A DNA stretch of 64,000 nt from Mycogone perniciosa (Eukaryota; Ascomycota; Sordariomycetes; Hypocreales; Hypocreaceae). The notes under the pieces are model-generated. The model worked only from the letters and a program-made list of their open reading frames with translations. It searched no databases and was not told the origin of the DNA. Made by a program: the position numbers and the translations under genes. Below, piece after piece: positions 44,201 to 56,409 of this stretch. The first letter of the stretch is position 1. Each line of letters begins with the position of its first letter. The stretch is taken from the NCBI GenBank assembly GCA_025331125.1, contig JAOALB010000004.1, positions 62,001 through 126,000 of the forward strand. The letters run 5' to 3'.

Positions 44201-47200
44201 TGTCTGAGCTTGCGCAAGTAATCAAGCTCACGGGATGTATCCAGATCTTTTATCTTTGTTCCTAGGTAGCCCAGAACATCGATTAGGGTCGAGATTGTCT
44301 CTGGCGATAAATTGACGTCGAGGTCGTCGCTTCTGAAATTAAACGACCACTCATCTCTACCATCCCCCCCGTGGCCTAGGTTGGCCGAAACTGTGACACC
44401 GGCTCCGAAGTTTCCACATGATCTCATCCCACCCTCCCTGCCCCTGCGAATGTCAAGCCCGATGTGCCGGAGGTTCAAGTGCATCTCTGGATATTTGAGA
44501 ATGGGCCCATGTGCCTCATGTCGGTTAGATGCCTGCAAAAATACCTTGTCCAAAGAAAAGAGCACTTCAGCGATCGGTTCCGTTTTCGATTTCAGCGACG
44601 TCTTTGCAGCCACTTGCAAACCGGCGAATGTCAGGTTTGCAGTGTATACAAAATTGGAGCCTGGGTCCTGTGTCTCCTGCGGCTCGCTGCTTCCAAAAAT
44701 ATCAGAGATATGTCCTTGAATAATCTTGCTTTGTTGCTGCAGCTCTTCGATGGCAGTAGAAATCTGCGGGCGATTCAATGCGGTGAGTAGGTTGTATATC
44801 GCTGACGCATCTAAATGCATGACCTCAACAGAAGACAGAACGTTCAGCACATGCTCTGACCTCTGCATCCGGTGAATGATTCGGCCATTCGTTGGAGGTA
44901 CTTGCAGCAATGAGATAGTGCGAGGCTCATTCCTGACAGCTATCTGTATCTCATGGGAATTTTCTTTGATGTCAAAGTCGAATATGACCTCTTTTCCATA
45001 ATTGGCAGCACATGCAGCTCGAGCGACAACTCCAGATATTTTATAAGTGAGAGATTGAACAAGGGGCAGGCTGATGTTGTAGGCATCGAGAAACATTGCA
45101 ATGTTTATCCGGAAGCTTGAAAGCCGATCTGCCATCTTGATTGGAGTTGGCGGTCTCGGCGTGGTTGGAAGTTGACTTTTGAGGCGATAGAGCTGGGTAA
45201 TTTCATCCCTAAAAAGAAGATCTAGAACTTCCACAAGGCCAATTGGATCCTGCTTTACATCAACTGTAAGACCGTGGCTACTTGCTGTAGCCTTGACCGT
45301 ATGAATCGACATTTCGGCTGTCTCCTGTAACTCATGTGATAAGAATAAGCTGGGCTCTCGAAACTGAGACATGCCCAAAATATGGGAATGGCTATGCAAA
45401 CTCGAAGTGACGGCATTACAGTTCAACATCAAGCTACTGAGCCTTGTGTTGCCTTCACCACTGTATGTAATTAAAGATGTCCTGAGTCCGTCACTTAGCG
45501 TCTTTGCACTAAGATTCACAGTCTCGAGTTCGATTGATCCTCTGACAACTTCAAGAGCAATGTGGTAAGCCGGTGGTGAAGTTGATGAAGATTTTGTCGG
45601 TTGTATAGTGGCTTTTGGAATTGGCGGATGGTGCACTTGATTTCGATTGTATAGTCTCAAAATATCATCTGCAAGCACGCAAAGCTCCCAGTTCAAGTTA
45701 ATTGACGCGTCACCACAGCACAAGTTCAGGACAGTGACAGGTCCAAGTAGTTGTTGGGTTTCTTGGAAACTGGGAGTTGGGTCCGACAACTTCCTCTCGA
45801 GTCTAGCATTGAGATCGACCAGTGCGATTTCGTTTTGTTTGGGCCCTGGGTCGAGAACAAAACGCACCTCACCAAGTTTACAGGCACCAAGCAGAGGATA
45901 GTTTTGCTCATCTTCTTTAGTGTGGTCATCGACATGTCCAAGGATGTGCTTGAGAAGAATCGCACTGGGAACATCATCTAGGTCCCAGCTGCGCCATTTC
46001 TCAAAACTTTCCACCACAAATTGGGTAGCATCAGGAGGAACTTCAGATGATCTGCCCCAACAATCCTGGACCAGCTGGGACTTCTCCAGGTCGCTTTTAG
46101 TATACCAAATTTGACGAAGGCGCATGATCATTTTCCAGGAGTCGAATGTTCGTAAATGCCGTGGGGCAGATCTCAGAACTGCAGAAGGACGGACAAGAAA
46201 GGCTGGATCATTCGTACCTTGCCCAACCTCCAAAAGATGGAGGACAAGATATTTGATGTAATTTGAATGGCGAGTAGTAGTCTCGGCCAAGAGATGCTCA
46301 AGCTCAGAAATTACGTTTCCCGTCCGGTGTATTAGAGAGGCCAGATACTCAATCTTGCCTGAAGCAGTGCTGCCGACAATTGAGCCAATATCTGCATCGA
46401 AGTAGGTGACGTCTTTGGCCCCCAGTGAGACCCTAACATCATCTATTTGGAGCATTACAGCAGCTTGTGGCTTCTGCAGAGATGAGAGACGTTCTGAAGC
46501 GGATAATTCGGCAGAGCCTAGACGCAACTGAAGAGATGTTCTTGATTTCGGTGCTCCGGTCATCGATACCATACTCCGCTCCTTGGTAGTACGTGTTACC
46601 AAGGAAACCTTGGAAACCACGAGGTCATACTGGTCTTGCTCCTCCTGGGAAGGATCTGGTGAATCCAGTGTCGATGAATTGAGAAACCGAACATTGATTT
46701 TTGGCAGTCTAACCATAATATCGTCTATTTCTCCGTAGATGTGTCCTTGTTTCTTGGACTTGGAAATCTCCGACATGGTTTCACATTGGAGGGCATCTAA
46801 CACAACATCAGGATCCCTTGGTTGTAAGGCTGAGAGAAGTGCATTTGCGTGTCGAACTGCATCCGGAGTGATGAAGGCAGTTATGCCAGATGGAAACTCA
46901 ATGATTGTACTGGATTGAGCATGATCCTCGCTCAAACTATTGGGATCAATGTCACCCAACTCAAACGTCGTTCTATCGAACAAGTGGTAGTCTTCTCCCT
47001 CGACAACTGCGAACGTAGCATCCCGACAATCAGGCAGAACGCCGTCCAAAGGGAAATGTGGGTTGAAGTATTGGCTAGAAAAGGCAACAGATGAGTAGTC
47101 AGTGTTTTCCTTCACTGAAAAGTCACCAGCAGTACTGTAAAATGAGGAATGACACTCTGTTGATCCTGAAATCTCGCCTTTATCTAGAAGAGTACGAGCA

Positions 47201-50200
47201 CCCCCTGTGGACCTAGAGGGAAAACCTTCGGTATGTTTCGAGTTCTTGTGTGCTCCACGATAGTTATGCGGTTGCTTGATGCGACTGCCGCCGGTGCTTG
47301 AGCTTGAGAAAGAGAGAAAGGATTTCTGACGAGTCAAACCCCGCGATCGAGAGGTCGTTACGCTTCGAGATGAGGCCCTGTCATATTCGGCTTCCACAAC
47401 TGGAGGTGGTTGTGGAGGCATGCATTGTGCAGGAGGATCAACCGGTTCGGGGATGAAATCGCCGCCTACGCCATGAAGGAGAAGGAACGGGGTTCTGTCA
47501 GTCCGCTGATCCTCTCGCCGAACGAGTTCCTGCTGAATTTTCCGCTCCTCTGAGAAACGGAATTTTCTTCCAATACTGGCCAGACGAATATCCGTTCGCA
47601 GGTACGCTTCTGTCTCAACTGGGTGCTGCTGTCGTGATTTATGCCTTGCTGCTGAATCCGAGTTGACACAAGACACCTGCACATTCGGGATTAGAATGTT
47701 GGCTCGCTTCGAATAATGCGATCGTGCCCAATCGTTGCTATTGACATCTATAGTGTCTGTGGAGAGAAGGAAGGCTGTTTCTTCAACGTGTATCCAGAGA
47801 CGGACCGACAGAACAGCAAGGCGAATGAAAGTAACGTCGTAGAAGATGAGAGACGAGTATGGCACCAAGGCATTCTCAACGTCGTCGAAAGTGAAGCCAA
47901 ATGCGCCTCCTCCATTGGCCAATGCGGACAAGAAATCAGTTATGCATTCTCCTGCGACGGTACCGACGGAAACATCCCAGTTACAGAGATACGTAGGCTC
48001 TGATGGACGAAGGCCGAATGTGCGATGACCAAAGACCCGTACGCCGTCAATAAACAGCTGTGTATTGGAAGTTGAGGCAGTCGGGGAATCTAAATCCATT
48101 TCTGAGCTGCCTAATGATAGATTCAGGGGACTCAGGTCAAGTTCCATATCCATATAATAGTTCGTAAAGCGCAGATCTACAGACACGGTTGCCAGTTCGC
48201 ATTGCACATATCGTTTTGCAGAGTAAAGGTTGGCTGGTATCAGAAGTCGAGGGTCGTCTAGCTTTACGGCCAGAACCACGTCCATATCGTTGGACTTTTT
48301 ATGTGGAGGACGAACCACAGCTTCGGCATCCGGGTTTTGGGCTTTAGCCTGCAGCTGCTGCTGGTATTCGTCCAGGGTTTTAAAGTGAACATGGTCCCCG
48401 AAGTAGTTGTCTTTAAGCAACATGACATATCGTACAAGAAAACCATGAAGGTAGGCGAATAGTGATTGACCATGAACATTCAAAACCAACGTGTCCGTAT
48501 TCGTGGAGGAAGTTGTGGCATTGTATTGGTAACTTCCGGTCACGCTTAAACCTTCGGCATGTCCAAGCTCGTTGGCGGACAAGAATGCAGCCAGCGTATT
48601 CGATTGAGGAGTATGGAGCGCGAAATCAAGAAGGTCAGCCCGTATATCGAATGGAATTACATTCCTGCTGGGCCGATACTGATCGAGCGGTATAGATGTC
48701 TTGACCGTCAACTCTGGGCTGGAAAGTATGAGGAAGGAATTGTCGTCCAGTGCAGTCGCGTTGTCGATGATATTCTCGTCATTGACATTGAGGTAAATTT
48801 GCAATTTTTTGAGGTTGAGATGGAGGTGATAAATGAAAGGAGTGAATACAAGGTATTCAGAGGGGGGTCCAGTTCCCCAGTCATCAACAAGATCGACAAT
48901 GAGGAAGATGTGGTCTCTAAGAAGATATATCTTCATCTCATCACATGTCACGTTGAAATGCCAGTTGCGAAGCGTATTCCAGGACAAAGGATTTGATAGG
49001 TCGCAATATATCCGCTGAGGCCCAGATTGCCAGAGCAAGTCGTGATTGACGCTGCTCCATAGCTCTGTGCTAGGAAGGTCAACTGTGAGATTGTTCTTGT
49101 AGCCCGCTGAGCCTGCGACCATGTCCATGGAATATGCCACTGTAGTATTTGCTGCAATTTTGAATTCAAGCCAGCCGGCCGGGCGTAACTGAGTCGTTTC
49201 ACTTTTGATATCCTTCTCGGCTTGATTCCGTTGCTTGCGCTTGTCACGGACTGCTTCGTGCTTGACCTGCGGTTCCTTTCCACGCCATCTCCAGTTCTTG
49301 GATTCTTCTCTTATAGGAATACGCAAAGTAACACAGTCTTCCAATTCAACCAATAGCTTGAATTGTGTAGCAACCCGCCAAGCTCCAACCTGCAACGGTT
49401 TGGCGGGACTGGCATCCTTGGACAGACTAGGAACGAGGACACGTTGCAGGTCAGCTCGTTGGCGATCTGCCCATGGACCATAATTCAAAGTTCCTCCTTT
49501 GATTGAGAAGTGGATGCCCCAAGCCGGTGGCTCGCTGCCATTTATGTTCACAGAAGAATCCATTTCCCTTTGCCGATAAGCTTCGTCCGTCACCTTACCA
49601 ACGACGTCCCAGTGCATCGTCAACTGAGCTGCTGGTGAGTCTAGAATGGTTGAAACAGCAGCATACTCAACAGAGGACCAGCGAGCTTTGTCATCTAGAT
49701 CCTGGTCATCAAGGTATCTTGACAAACCTTGCCACTGGCTGGATCCGGGGATACGGGACGTTGCAGTACTCATGCCAGCGCGCGTGTCGCTGGAGAATGA
49801 TTCGACAGACCTTCGCCAATAAGGCACCAAGTTGCGCAAGGAATTGAGCGCTCTGCGTCTCTTTTGACGGAAATGTGACTTCTTGGGAATTGGCTCTGGT
49901 TGCTGGAGAGCACTCCCCTGTTCCCTAGTCGCACGAGTAGCCTGATCCTCTTTAAAGTCTAGATTCTCTTTCATTTCAACCACAGGGTGTTCAAATTGGA
50001 TCTTGAAGACCTGTCGGTACTGATCTGTGGTTTTTGTTTCCGAGGCATCAATATCCCCTGACAAAGAATTTGTTTTGGCAATGAGGATTGCTTTGGTATT
50101 GTCATTTCCCATAACTGCCGCTGCTTTCTCGCACTCAATGTGGATGGGGAACAATTGCAGAATAAAGGGCAACTGTGGTTCGTCTTGCGTCCCAGAATTG

Positions 50201-50966
50201 TCGCTACCAAAATCTCGAGAGCCCGTGCTAGAATGACTTCTGACGGATGGCGACCTGCGAACTCGCCCGTCCTTTTCGGATCTCGTCTTGCCATTTTCCT
50301 GATATACAAAGGCATCGCCAGATGCGCCTTTCTGCTTGGTGTTCCTGGATCGCAGGCCAGTCCCATCCTTTTCGTCGAATACGTCACTCATACGTGATTC
50401 CGAACGCTCAGGATCGGTAAGGCCAGCCAGAACCGAGTCGTAGGCCGGACTGCGGTTGTAAACGAACCATTCTGCACCAACGAGATGAATGTTGATACGA
50501 CATGGCAGTGCTTGGTTCTGGTCTTTTCCCGATGCCAAATTCTCCTCCTTTTTATTCGACGCGAGGATATCAACCTCCCTCACCCGACGTAACCAATACC
50601 GCCAGGTGATGGCTCCATGCTGGACCAGAAAGGTCTCGTTCGAGCCGTGATATCGCAGGCCCGTAAAGAAGATCCGTCCAGCTAAGAGGGATATCTGGAG
50701 CGCCCGGATGTCGATGTAGACACGGTATCGGTGCCAAGTCCATGTTCGGATGCCGTAAGACACGATCGAGGCGAAGAGTCTGTTGAAGTAGAGCAGGAAG
50801 AAGGTTGAAAGAAGGCCGCAAACGATGAGGTAGACGAGGAATTCACTGGAACAGGTCAATCGACTTGAAATTTGGAAGCCCCAAGTTGTGATAGGAAAAC
50901 AACATACTAGTTAAAGCTGAGGCGCGACAGATTTGTCGCAAGCTCATCATCCTTTTGACCCAACAT
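41275..50966 (-). CDS. csf1: Csf1, giant bridge-like lipid transfer protein
   Basis: Fungal homologue of yeast Csf1 and animal Tweek/KIAA1109 (BLTP1), rod-like proteins with a hydrophobic groove that move lipids between membranes at ER contact sites. Exons are 50966-50908 and 50845-41275; GT-AG intron 50907-50846 (codon TA|T), giving NLSRLSFNYEFLVYLIVCG; 3209 aa. One exon of 9.57 kb carries nearly everything. The N-terminal membrane anchor is EFLVYLIVCGLLSTFFLLYF (about residues 21-40). The family's start signature follows: YRVYIDIRALQISLLAGRIF and FTGLRYHGSNETFLVQHGAI, then TWRYWLRRVREVDI. The rest is the expected string of beta-rich repeating groove modules with Ser-rich loops (for example near residues 1150-1200). 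Divergent from the TMEM184-like gene, 633 bp apart. Two in-frame start options are possible only by moving exon 1; the chosen join restores the expected anchor. Confidence 0.9.
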
Positions 50967-51599
50967 GGCGTCACATCAAAGAGAGCTTTGCAACGGAGCT
51001 TCCCCACACTTACTGGAAAGCAATTTTCATGGTCTACAGCCCACACGCCCTGAGAAGTCGGTTACCATGAAGATCGGATTCGATTTGTCAATGCCAGTTT
51101 TGTGCGCGGCGACATGGCATTGGCGATCTAATGGATTGTCTAGGAGAGCTTCCTCGGCAAGTTGGCTGGTTTGGCGATGGGCGGTCCGGCCCCAGGCTCC
51201 GGGGGCCACCTCAGCGAATGCCCCTGTGACGCCCTGAGCCAGCCCGCTAAATTGCCATTTACGGAGCCCCCCACTCGCTGTAATCAGGTGCCAGTTCGCC
51301 CATGTATCAATGCATGGGATGGTTCTGCAGGGAGATCGCCAGTGATCACACCTCCATGTGATGGGAGTATTTCCGTCCCGATATCTTTAGCCTATTACGT
51401 CGCTCCCCATCCTAAGCTGTCACACCCTCCCTTATCTTTTTCCCACGCGGCTGTCGTCATCGCCAGGGAGAGCTCGTTTGGGCGACTGTTTCCAACTCGA
51501 AACAAACGAAACACTGCGCATAGCCATGACCTAAAGCATTCTTGTCTCTTCACCTGTTGGACTCTTCGATCCTCTCTCGCAGAGAGTCTCGCCGCCATC
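50967..51599. promoter_or_regulatory. Shared csf1 / TMEM184-like promoter
   Basis: 633 bp between two divergent membrane-protein genes. The part nearest 51599 is pyrimidine-rich and probably leader. No recognised binding site stands out. Confidence 0.5.
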
Positions 51600-53385
51600 A
51601 TGGTAGACCTGGGCACTGGGCAGAAGTTTACATACGCCACTACGGTGGTGGCCGGCGTCGCGTCTCTGATAGCGACTTTCCTGTCGATTATGTATGTGCT
51701 GCTCCCTCTTGCGCGCTTGGGGGAAGCCGTCTAAGTGATTATTCAACAGCTCGATATGGTTGCAGGCCAAGAACTATCGCAAGCCTTTGCTGCAGCGATA
51801 TGTGGTCCGCATCCTCCTCATGGTCCCGATATACTCGATCGCGTCATGGACGAGCATGGTGTCGCTGAGAGCTGCTGCATTCTTCGACCCGATTCGAGAC
51901 ATATACGAGGCGTTTACAATCTATACGTTCTTCCAGCTCCTTATCAACTATCTCGGAGGAGAGCGTGCCGTCATAATCATGACCCATGGTCGGGCTCCCG
52001 TCCACCATCTCTGGCCTATGAATCATGTCCTACGCAAGATCGATATCTCGGACCCACATACTTTCCTCGCGATCAAACGCGGCATCTTACAATACGCCTG
52101 GCTTAAGCCCATTCTCGCCATTGCTACCATCGTGATGAAAGCTACAGGAACCTACCAGGAGGGCTACATTGGGACTAGCTCTGGCTACTTCTGGAGCGGC
52201 ATCATTTATAACATCAGCGTGACGGTTAGCTTATATTCGCTGGGGCTGTTTTGGGTTTGCATGCACCAGGATCTCCTACCGTTCCGACCAGTTCCAAAGT
52301 TCCTATGCATCAAACTGATCATTTTCGCCTCGTATTGGCAAGGCTTCTTCCTGTCAATCCTTGTCTGGATTGGGGCTATCCCGGATGATGTGCAAGGTTA
52401 TACTCGCGACAATCTTGCTGCAGCTATACAAGATGCTCTTATATGTGTTGAAATGCCCGCTTTCGCTATTGCTCATTGGTATGCCTTTTCTTGGCATGAC
52501 TTTGCCGACAACAGCATCTTGTCTGCACGGATGCCTGTTGGTCATGCCATGCGCGACTCCTTTGGCGTTAGGGATCTTATTGAAGACTCTAAGATGACAT
52601 TCAGGGGCAACAGTTACGACTACCGAATATTTGATTCTGGTGACAAAATCATAGCTCACGAAGACTCCAAATCGAGGATAGCCAGATTACGGGAGGGCAT
52701 GCGATACGAACGCGGAGGCAAAGGAAAATACTGGATTCCCAAACCAGGGGAGGTTAATACTACCTCGCCACTGCTTGGGACCAACGGAGCATCAAGTTCG
52801 TCTCGTCCGGATCAACTCAACGAGAATACTCATGGCACATTCGAAGAGCCAGAGATTGACGCAGATGAGGAGCGACTGTATGACAAGGCACGACAATTGG
52901 AGTACGGAGACTGGAATGTAAGTTTTTGTCATTTGGCCACGACGTTACATTTGGCTCTGACAACAGTGCAGTACCCGGTAATCACAGCCAGTGAGCCGCT
53001 GAGGGAGCGATATGCCTCCTGGGCGAGCAGTTCCGGAACAAGAACGCCAACGTCGATAAATACCTCTAGATCAACATATGGTGGCGCGGCTAGTTCATCA
53101 CAGCTAAAAGGCAAGCAGAGGAGTCCGGATGATCCGCCAGCCGTTGCTGTAAAGAAGAAGGAAAAGAAAATTGTTAAACACCCTGAACCTAACTCATCCC
53201 AACTGGGTCTCCATCGCGAGCCTCCTGCAGTCGTCAGCGAGACACGAGGGTACGACGGAACTACAAGTCCGAGCATGGAAGAGGCAGTACCATGGGCAGG
53301 TTCGGAGCAACAGTATTCACAAGATGAGATACCGCGATACCAAGTGCCAGATAGCGATGAGTTCCACAATGTCTGGGATAAGTAG
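51600..53385 (+). CDS. TMEM184/OST-alpha family (DUF300) membrane protein
   Basis: Seven-transmembrane family related to organic solute transporter alpha; fungal members are often vacuolar and poorly characterised. Exons are 51600-51691, 51750-52917 and 52972-53385; GT-AG introns 51692-51749 (codon AT|C, giving FLSIISIWLQAKNYRKPLLQ) and 52918-52971 (54 bp, phase 0, without stop codon); 557 aa. Family motifs: QRYVVRILLMVPIYSIASW, FDPIRDIYEAFTIYTFFQLL, KRGILQYAWLKPILAI, YNISVTVSLYSLGLFWV, KFLCIKLIIFASYWQGF and DALICVEMPAFAIAHWYAFS. The C-terminal ~230 residues are hydrophilic and Ser/Pro-rich, probably cytosolic. Retention of the 54-bp intron would add 18 residues without breaking the frame. 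Start: the ATG of MVDLGTGQKFTYATTVVAGV. Confidence 0.88.
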
Positions 53386-53694
53386 TGAACGGTGCTTGTT
53401 TACTGAGGGGAGCTTAAGGGGGTTGTTTAATTCACTACATCTAACCTGGGCGGCGTGGCATAGCGAGGCGTTTTTGGTTGATCGGATTTAAGCAAAATAA
53501 CTGGTGTTTTGATGTATGCAGAGTATATACACACCCTCTATATTAACCGCGACTTGCCATATACTACCTTCTTTCGCCCTTTATATTGACTAGGAAATGA
53601 GGTACAAACACAAACAATATCCCCCGTTATAATTCGAAGGGGTGCCAAGTCGCCATGTACACATGACAATCGGATCTATATTAGGGTACATGAA
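53386..53694. other. Convergent 3' region between TMEM184-like and GH92 genes
   Basis: 309 bp holding both 3' UTRs. Nothing else seen. Confidence 0.5.
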
Positions 53695-56409
53695 TTACGT
53701 GTTTATGCCTTGCGACATGTCTTTCAAAATCTTTTGGGCGTCTCTCGCCGACATGCTACCCGGACTCGGTGGCGTTGGGCCAGTCGTCCAGTTCGTAGGC
53801 GAGCTGCCCAAGACAAAATCAAGAGTCCCTCCATTAGCAAAGATATCGTACCAGCTCAGCCAGCCTTTATTCCACTCATTGCCATTAACTTTAAGAGACT
53901 GGACATAAAATACGTCTTCACTACCACCTGCAGTAGTAATCTTGAGGGTCTTGCCACCGCCCAGCGAGATGGTAAGATCAGATAGCCAGGGCGATCCGAT
54001 GAAGAAAGTCGTCTGGCCCGTCATGGGATAAAGGCCAATTATACTCCAAAGCAGCCACGATTCCATTGCGCCAGCGTCACTGTTCCCTGGTAAACCGTCT
54101 GGTGTAGGGCGGTAATACGATTTGGCGATGAAGCGACTGCGTTTGACGGCCAGGTCTTGCCGGTTGATGAAGTTGTACAGATAAGGCGTTGTGAAACTTG
54201 GTTCGTTGCCAGGGTTAGAGATGGTGTGTCCAAATTGGCCGTTTCCAGGGACGACACCAGGCTTGAACATCATCTCAAGACGCTGGACAAAGGTCTCGGG
54301 GCCGCCGCTTAATTTGATAAGCGTTTCTATGTCATGATGGGCGTTGAAGGAGTATTCCCAGGGGAGACCCTGGTAATAGTCGTCTTGCCAGTAGCAGCCA
54401 CCACAAGATAAAGGATCCTGGGGGATGAAGCTACTGGCGTTCCTAGGACCAAGAAAGCCGGAGAATCCCAGTGCCTTCATGTTAGGGTTCCAATGGTTGC
54501 GCCAGTTGTGCGATCTGTTCAGATACTTTTCAAAGTCATCAAGATGACCAAGTCCAGCAGCGACAGTAGCCAACGAAAAGTCATTGACAGAGCTGCGGGT
54601 GGCGTCAGTATATGTATATATATCCCTGGAGACCAGAACTCACTATTCAACAGCTCTACTAACGGACCACGAGAATTTGGGCGTGATAAAGCCATATTTC
54701 AGCCAATCTGGTAAGGCGCTTCGGCCCTCCTTCGTGGAACCCGTGGGATCTCGTGGGTCGTCATTGTTCGGCGGTACAACCTCCGCATTATTTACCATGG
54801 CAGCATAAGCGTCTTCCCAGTTGACCTTGCCACGCACCCCCTTAACGTATGCGTCGGCAAAGACATTATCGCTATTCGAGCCGCCCTGAACAGCACCATT
54901 CCAGAATGACGAGCGCGCATCAGAGACCCATCCCTCATGGCGGTAGATGTCAACCCAAGATCTGATGAGCTCCTCGTGATATGATGGCTGCAAGATATGA
55001 AGCAGAGACGTGGTGCAGCGATACTGTTGAAGCAAATTAGACATATATGTCCTAAAATGGGCTTGAGTAGACTTACAAGATCCCAGAATGTGAAGATGTC
55101 GTCATAGTACGGCTCAGTTGAGTTCCAAAGCGGGTTCTCCCCTGTCTTATTCGTCGGGATGAGGTGCATGAAATAGAGTGCCGAATAGAGTTGGGACAAC
55201 TTAGTAACATCGGTCTCATTGGTTGTTACTTTTTGCAACACTTGAGAGTTCCAAACGTCCCGAGTTTCCTGACGAAGATCTTTTAGTTGAGTTCCTTTGG
55301 GAATCTCGTTTTTGACATTCGAGCAAGCCTGAGACTCGGAGATGAAAGAAACTCCAACTCGGGACACCACTGATGTATCTTTGAATGTGAACAGGGCCCC
55401 CAGCCGTGCCGTCTTGGACTCATAGCTTGTCTTGTTAGAAAAGTCAGCGAGGGTAGATGAACTAAAATTCTCTCCGAGGAAAGTCTTGAAAGATGCAGGT
55501 GCATCAAAATATCCGCAGAAGTAAACGGTCCAAGGGCCAGCCCTATTCCATCCCTAGAGATATGTTAGCAGCTACCCTATTACAAAGATGTTTCTAATGA
55601 GAGAATCTGGGCAGCGCATGGATAAAATATTTTGACTCACATTGTCATATGTGCCAGAGCCGGTATAGTAGTAGTACCCTGGACCATCGCTCTCCTGAAC
55701 GCTAATCTTTCCCCCGAGGAAATGTTGGTCTAAACCCTGGCCGCGATAAGACGACAAGATATGGGAAACATCAATGAGAACGTTGAGATTCTCGGCTACC
55801 TTGGGGAACGTGTACTGATATATGCCGGCCTTGTTCGATGCTGCCAGCTCCAGGACGGTGCCAGAGCCAAGATGTGCCCTGTAATAGCCAACCTCGGTGA
55901 AGTCTGGCTCTGCGCGGGTATCATTCATGGCATCGCTCAGTGGGTTTTCGACCTTGCCGACCACGGGCATCTGCGCGACAACGCCATACTTCGGTGCTCC
56001 ACCTGTGCCACTCTCGTGGAGCATGGAAAACCCCGTGAAGTTGCCCGTGGGCAGATATCCAGAGTAGGCATCACTACCCGAATACAGATCAGGGCCGAGC
56101 TTGACTACTCCAAGCGGTCGAGAAACGCCTGGGAACGTATTTCCTCCAGCAATTGACCCGGTCTGTGATGGGTCAGAATCCCCCCTGATGATATTCGGTG
56201 CAAATCTCACTTACATCGGCCCGAACATATGTCGACAAGTCATGCGTAGACACAGAAGTGATGCTGGCACTGGCACTGGCAATAGACATAGCCAAAAACA
56301 AAATAATTGAAAAATACATGGCAGCGATAAACACGAGGAGCCATGGGATCTTTCTCAGGGAGATCTGCCCAAATAGAAGCTTGTCTATGCGAAGCAAACG
56401 TCCATCCAT
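53695..56409 (-). CDS. GH92 glycoside hydrolase (alpha-mannosidase family), membrane-anchored
   Basis: GH92 enzymes are calcium-dependent inverting exo-alpha-mannosidases. Exons are 56409-56215, 56162-55641, 55553-55077, 55023-54644 and 54592-53695, all with GT-AG introns; 823 aa. I start at the ATG of MDGRLLRIDKLLFGQ because the frame further upstream opens with GTG and has no in-frame ATG. Residues about 20-43 (PWLLVFIAAMYFSIILFLAM) are one hydrophobic segment after a basic stretch, fitting a type II signal anchor, so the catalytic part would face the secretory lumen or outside. Family motifs: GGNTFPGVSRPLGVVKLGPD, FTGFSMLHESGTGG, FTFWDLYRCTTSLLHILQP, GCYWQDDYYQGLPWEYSF, HHDIETLIKLSGG and GNSDAGAMESWLLWS. 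In YYQGLPWEY the family's expected general-acid Glu is Gln (codon 54372-54370, residue 599 in this model). Predicted specificity is therefore uncertain. Confidence 0.88.
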
